Source of the DNA: Gemmatimonadales bacterium UBA4718
Lineage (GTDB): Bacteria; Gemmatimonadota; Gemmatimonadetes; Gemmatimonadales; Gemmatimonadaceae
NCBI GenBank assembly: GCA_002404375.1
Contig: DHJO01000216.1
Coordinates: 2,892-11,154 of the forward strand
Length of the DNA: 8,263 nucleotides
Direction: 5' to 3'
Below the pieces are notes generated by a model that saw only the letters and a program-made list of their open reading frames with translations, ran no database searches and was not told where the DNA came from. Of this stretch, positions 6,189 to 8,263 are shown in pieces. A program made the translations under genes and the position numbers. Numbering within the stretch: the stretch's first letter is position 1; each line of letters opens with the position of its first letter.

Positions 6189-7996
6189 CAGCTCCTGCCA
6201 CCAAATCGCCGAGAATCGGCGAGCTGCTTCTGAGAGAAGGGCTGGTCACGCAAGACCAGCTCAATAAGGCTCTCGGCGAGCAAAGAAACAGCGGCACGCG
6301 CGTAGGCTATAACCTGGTCAAGCTCGGTTTCGTCAAGGAAACCGACCTCACCAGGATGCTCGCGCGACAGCACAAGATGCCCGCCGTCGACCTGACGAAA
6401 TTCCAGGTCGATCCGCGCATCGCCAAGCTCATTCCCGCCGAGCTTGCGCTGAAGCACAACGTTCTGCCCCTCAAGCGAGATGGCCGGACCCTCACCGTCG
6501 CCATGTCGGACCCCGCGACGATGTCGGTGCTCGACGACATCAAGTTCATCACCCGCCTGGACATCTTCCCGGTCATCGCGGGCGAGTTTACCCTGCGCAA
6601 CGCGATCGAGAAGTTCTATGAGTCGGGCGAAGCGCAGATGCAGAGCCTGCTCTCCGAGATCCCCGACGACGACATCGAGATCCTCGAGAGCGAAGCCGAA
6701 GACGGAAATAGCGGCGCGGCGCTCATCGACGAGGCGCCCGTTGTAAAGCTCATTAACGCCATCATGACCGACGCGCTCAAGAAAGGCGCCTCGGATATTC
6801 ACTTTGAGTGCTTCGAGAAGGAGCTCCGCGTCCGCTACCGCATCGACGGAGCCCTCCAGGAGATCATGAAGCCGCCCATCAAGATGCGGCCGGCTCTAAT
6901 CTCCCGGTTCAAGATTATGGCGAGCCTCAACATCGCCGAGCGCCGCGTGCCGCAGGACGGTCGCATCAAGCTGAAGATCGGGTCCAAGGTCATCGACTTC
7001 CGTGTCTCCACCCTTCCGACTCTGTTCGGCGAAAAGGTCGTGCTTCGTATTCTCGACAAGGGCAACCTGACGCTCGACCTCGGGACATTCGGCATCGAGC
7101 CCCGCGCCGAGCGCGAGCTGATGGAAGCGATCTCGAATCCGTACGGAATGGTGCTTGTCACCGGCCCCACAGGTTCCGGTAAGACCACGACGCTCTACTC
7201 GGCTCTCTCGAAGATCAATAACATCGACGTCAACATCATGACGGCCGAGGACCCGGTCGAGTACAACCTGTTTGGAATCAATCAGGTGCTCGTCCGCACC
7301 GACATCGGCATGACGTTCGCCGCGGCGCTCAAGGCGTTTCTTCGTCAGGACCCCAACATCATCATGTTGGGAGAAATTCGAGACGTGGAGACCGGCGGCA
7401 TCGCCATCAAGGCGGCGCTAACCGGCCACCTCGTGCTCTCGACCCTGCATACGAACTCGGCCCCCGAGACCGTGACACGGCTCATGGACATGGGTATCGA
7501 GCCTTTCAACGTGGCTTCCGCCCTGAATCTGATTCTCGCTCAGCGGCTCGTTCGTCGCGTCTGCAGCAAGTGCGGAGAAGCCTACAAGATGGACAAGGCG
7601 GAAATCGCCGGCGCAAAAATCGGCGGTGGCGTGACGCTTCGCGACCTGCATTTCACCGACATGGCCCTGAACGACGCAAAGACGCGCGCTACCGACGCCG
7701 CCAAGCCGTTCATGGCCGAGATCACGCTCGACACCAAGATGGAAGATCTACCGGTTTTCCGCGGAAAGGGTTGCGAGCAATGCGATGGCTCAGGCCTCAA
7801 GGGACGGCAAGGGCTTTACGAAGTAATGAACATGACGCCCGGCCTCCGAAAGCTGATCATGCAGAGCGCCGGCGCCGCAGAAATTCAGAAACTCGCCATC
7901 GAAGAGGGAATGCTCACGCTTCGCATGGATGGCTGGCTCAAGGTGTTGAAAGGAATCTGTCCGCTCGACCAGATAGTACGCGAAACCGCAGCGTGA
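6185..7996 (+). CDS. pilB: Type IV pilus assembly ATPase PilB (GspE/PulE family) with MshEN c-di-GMP-binding domain
   Basis: A 603-residue cytoplasmic hexameric ATPase that powers pilin polymerisation at the inner-membrane platform. The start is TTG, chosen because GAGGGA precedes it and because the MshEN domain begins at residue 10. Residues 10-62 carry two 24-residue MshEN motifs, R-x-G-x2-L-x3-G...L...L-x2-Q, at 10-33 and 39-62 with a 5-residue spacer, the known c-di-GMP-binding layout. The ATPase domain has VVKLINAIMTDALKKGASDIHFE (186-208), Walker A GPTGSGKT (327-334), Asp box TAEDPVEY (353-360), Walker B IIMLGEIRD (392-400) and His box GHLVLSTLHTN (414-424). A zinc-binding tetracysteine is present as C460/C463 and C530/C533 with 66 residues between the pairs, longer than in many homologues. 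All catalytic motifs are intact. A type II secretion GspE is the alternative, but the comEA and pilT neighbours favour PilB. Confidence 0.92.
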   Translation: MTAPATKSPRIGELLLREGLVTQDQLNKALGEQRNSGTRVGYNLVKLGFVKETDLTRMLARQHKMPAVDLTKFQVDPRIAKLIPAELALKHNVLPLKRDGRTLTVAMSDPATMSVLDDIKFITRLDIFPVIAGEFTLRNAIEKFYESGEAQMQSLLSEIPDDDIEILESEAEDGNSGAALIDEAPVVKLINAIMTDALKKGASDIHFECFEKELRVRYRIDGALQEIMKPPIKMRPALISRFKIMASLNIAERRVPQDGRIKLKIGSKVIDFRVSTLPTLFGEKVVLRILDKGNLTLDLGTFGIEPRAERELMEAISNPYGMVLVTGPTGSGKTTTLYSALSKINNIDVNIMTAEDPVEYNLFGINQVLVRTDIGMTFAAALKAFLRQDPNIIMLGEIRDVETGGIAIKAALTGHLVLSTLHTNSAPETVTRLMDMGIEPFNVASALNLILAQRLVRRVCSKCGEAYKMDKAEIAGAKIGGGVTLRDLHFTDMALNDAKTRATDAAKPFMAEITLDTKMEDLPVFRGKGCEQCDGSGLKGRQGLYEVMNMTPGLRKLIMQSAGAAEIQKLAIEEGMLTLRMDGWLKVLKGICPLDQIVRETAA

Positions 7997-8021
7997 TCTC
8001 CAACTCTCGAATCAATCTCTG

Positions 8022-8263
8022 ATGACATCCTTACCGTTCATAGACACGTCGACCCCGGCCGGACCGCCGAAGCCCCTTGGAGTCAACCTGCGCTCGTTGC
8101 TGGAGGAAATGGTCTCTCGCAACGCCTCCGACCTTCACATCGTCGCTGGTGAACGCCCAAAGCTGCGCGTCGACGGCGACATAACGAACTCGTCGGTTGA
8201 TCAGGAGATGACGCCGAAAGACACGCTTCAGATCGCCTATTCGGTGTTGACGGAGCAGCAGAA
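8022..8263 (+). CDS. pilT: Type IV pilus retraction ATPase PilT (N-terminal 80 residues, cut by window end)
   Basis: The frame opens at ATG 8022, 25 bp after the pilB stop, and remains open to the window edge. After about 20 low-complexity Pro/Ser/Thr residues (MTSLPFIDTSTPAGPPKP) it shows the PilT N-terminal PAS-like domain: LRSLLEEMVSRNASDLHIVAGERPKLRVDGD, then a DQEMTP...LTEQQ segment. The ASDLH and P-x-L-R-V-D-G pattern is characteristic of PilT/PilU, the motors that depolymerise pili and produce twitching and DNA uptake. The ATPase core lies beyond the window, so PilT cannot be told from PilU or another paralogue. No Shine-Dalgarno is evident before the ATG; expression may depend on coupling to pilB. 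No other in-frame start codon lies in the intergenic gap. Confidence 0.85.
   Translation, partial: MTSLPFIDTSTPAGPPKPLGVNLRSLLEEMVSRNASDLHIVAGERPKLRVDGDITNSSVDQEMTPKDTLQIAYSVLTEQQ

Noticed and set aside
6241..6260. 7-bp stem with 6-nt loop early in pilB, considered as a translational control element
   Set aside because: The codons encode the conserved first MshEN motif (GLVTQDQ), and the hairpin is about 55 nt past the start, leaving the ribosome binding site free.
6164..6802. Minus-strand open frame of 212 codons over the start of pilB
   Set aside because: Antisense shadow of the MshEN domain; the + strand protein is unmistakable.
7352..7371. Perfect 8-bp inverted repeat with 4-nt loop that could resemble a terminator
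   Set aside because: It encodes the conserved Walker B segment of PilB (P-N-I-I-M-L-G) and no T run follows, so it is a coding coincidence.

Overview
The window looks like a chromosomal segment of a GC-rich (about 60% by eye) diderm bacterium, most plausibly a member of Gemmatimonadota or a close relative. This is an inference. A SprA-type giant outer-membrane barrel is typical of the Fibrobacterota-Chlorobi-Bacteroidota group and of Gemmatimonadota. The high GC and the type IV pilus motor genes beside it argue against typical Bacteroidota. No rRNA or other phylogenetic marker is present to settle it.

All genes are on the + strand and tightly packed. In order they are: (1) the C-terminal part of a SprA-like outer-membrane translocon protein (1-3516, entering from the left edge); (2) a lipoprotein of peptidase family M28 that resembles glutaminyl-peptide cyclotransferase (3513-4457, 4-nt overlap with SprA); (3) a DHA1/TetA-like MFS transporter (4461-5652) whose reading frame is broken twice by apparent single-G losses 100 bp apart; (4) a membrane-anchored ComEA-like helix-hairpin-helix protein (5682-6188); (5) a PilB/GspE-type assembly ATPase with an N-terminal MshEN c-di-GMP-binding domain (6185-7996, TTG start, 4-nt overlap with comEA); (6) the start of a PilT-type retraction ATPase (8022-8263, running off the right edge). 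Gaps are 3, 29 and 25 bp. There is no stretch over 300 bp without a gene, and I see no convincing internal promoter, terminator, tRNA, CRISPR array or mobile element.

Functionally there are two cell-envelope modules in one run of genes. The left one joins an outer-membrane protein-export channel to a lipoprotein that probably forms N-terminal pyroglutamate on exported proteins. The right one joins a competence DNA receptor to the extension and retraction motors of a type IV pilus, as expected for pilus-driven DNA uptake. The MFS gene between them is either a very young pseudogene or a victim of homopolymer sequencing errors. The observations most worth checking are the SprA/QC translational coupling, the textbook 24-5-24 c-di-GMP motif in PilB, and the double frameshift in the MFS gene.
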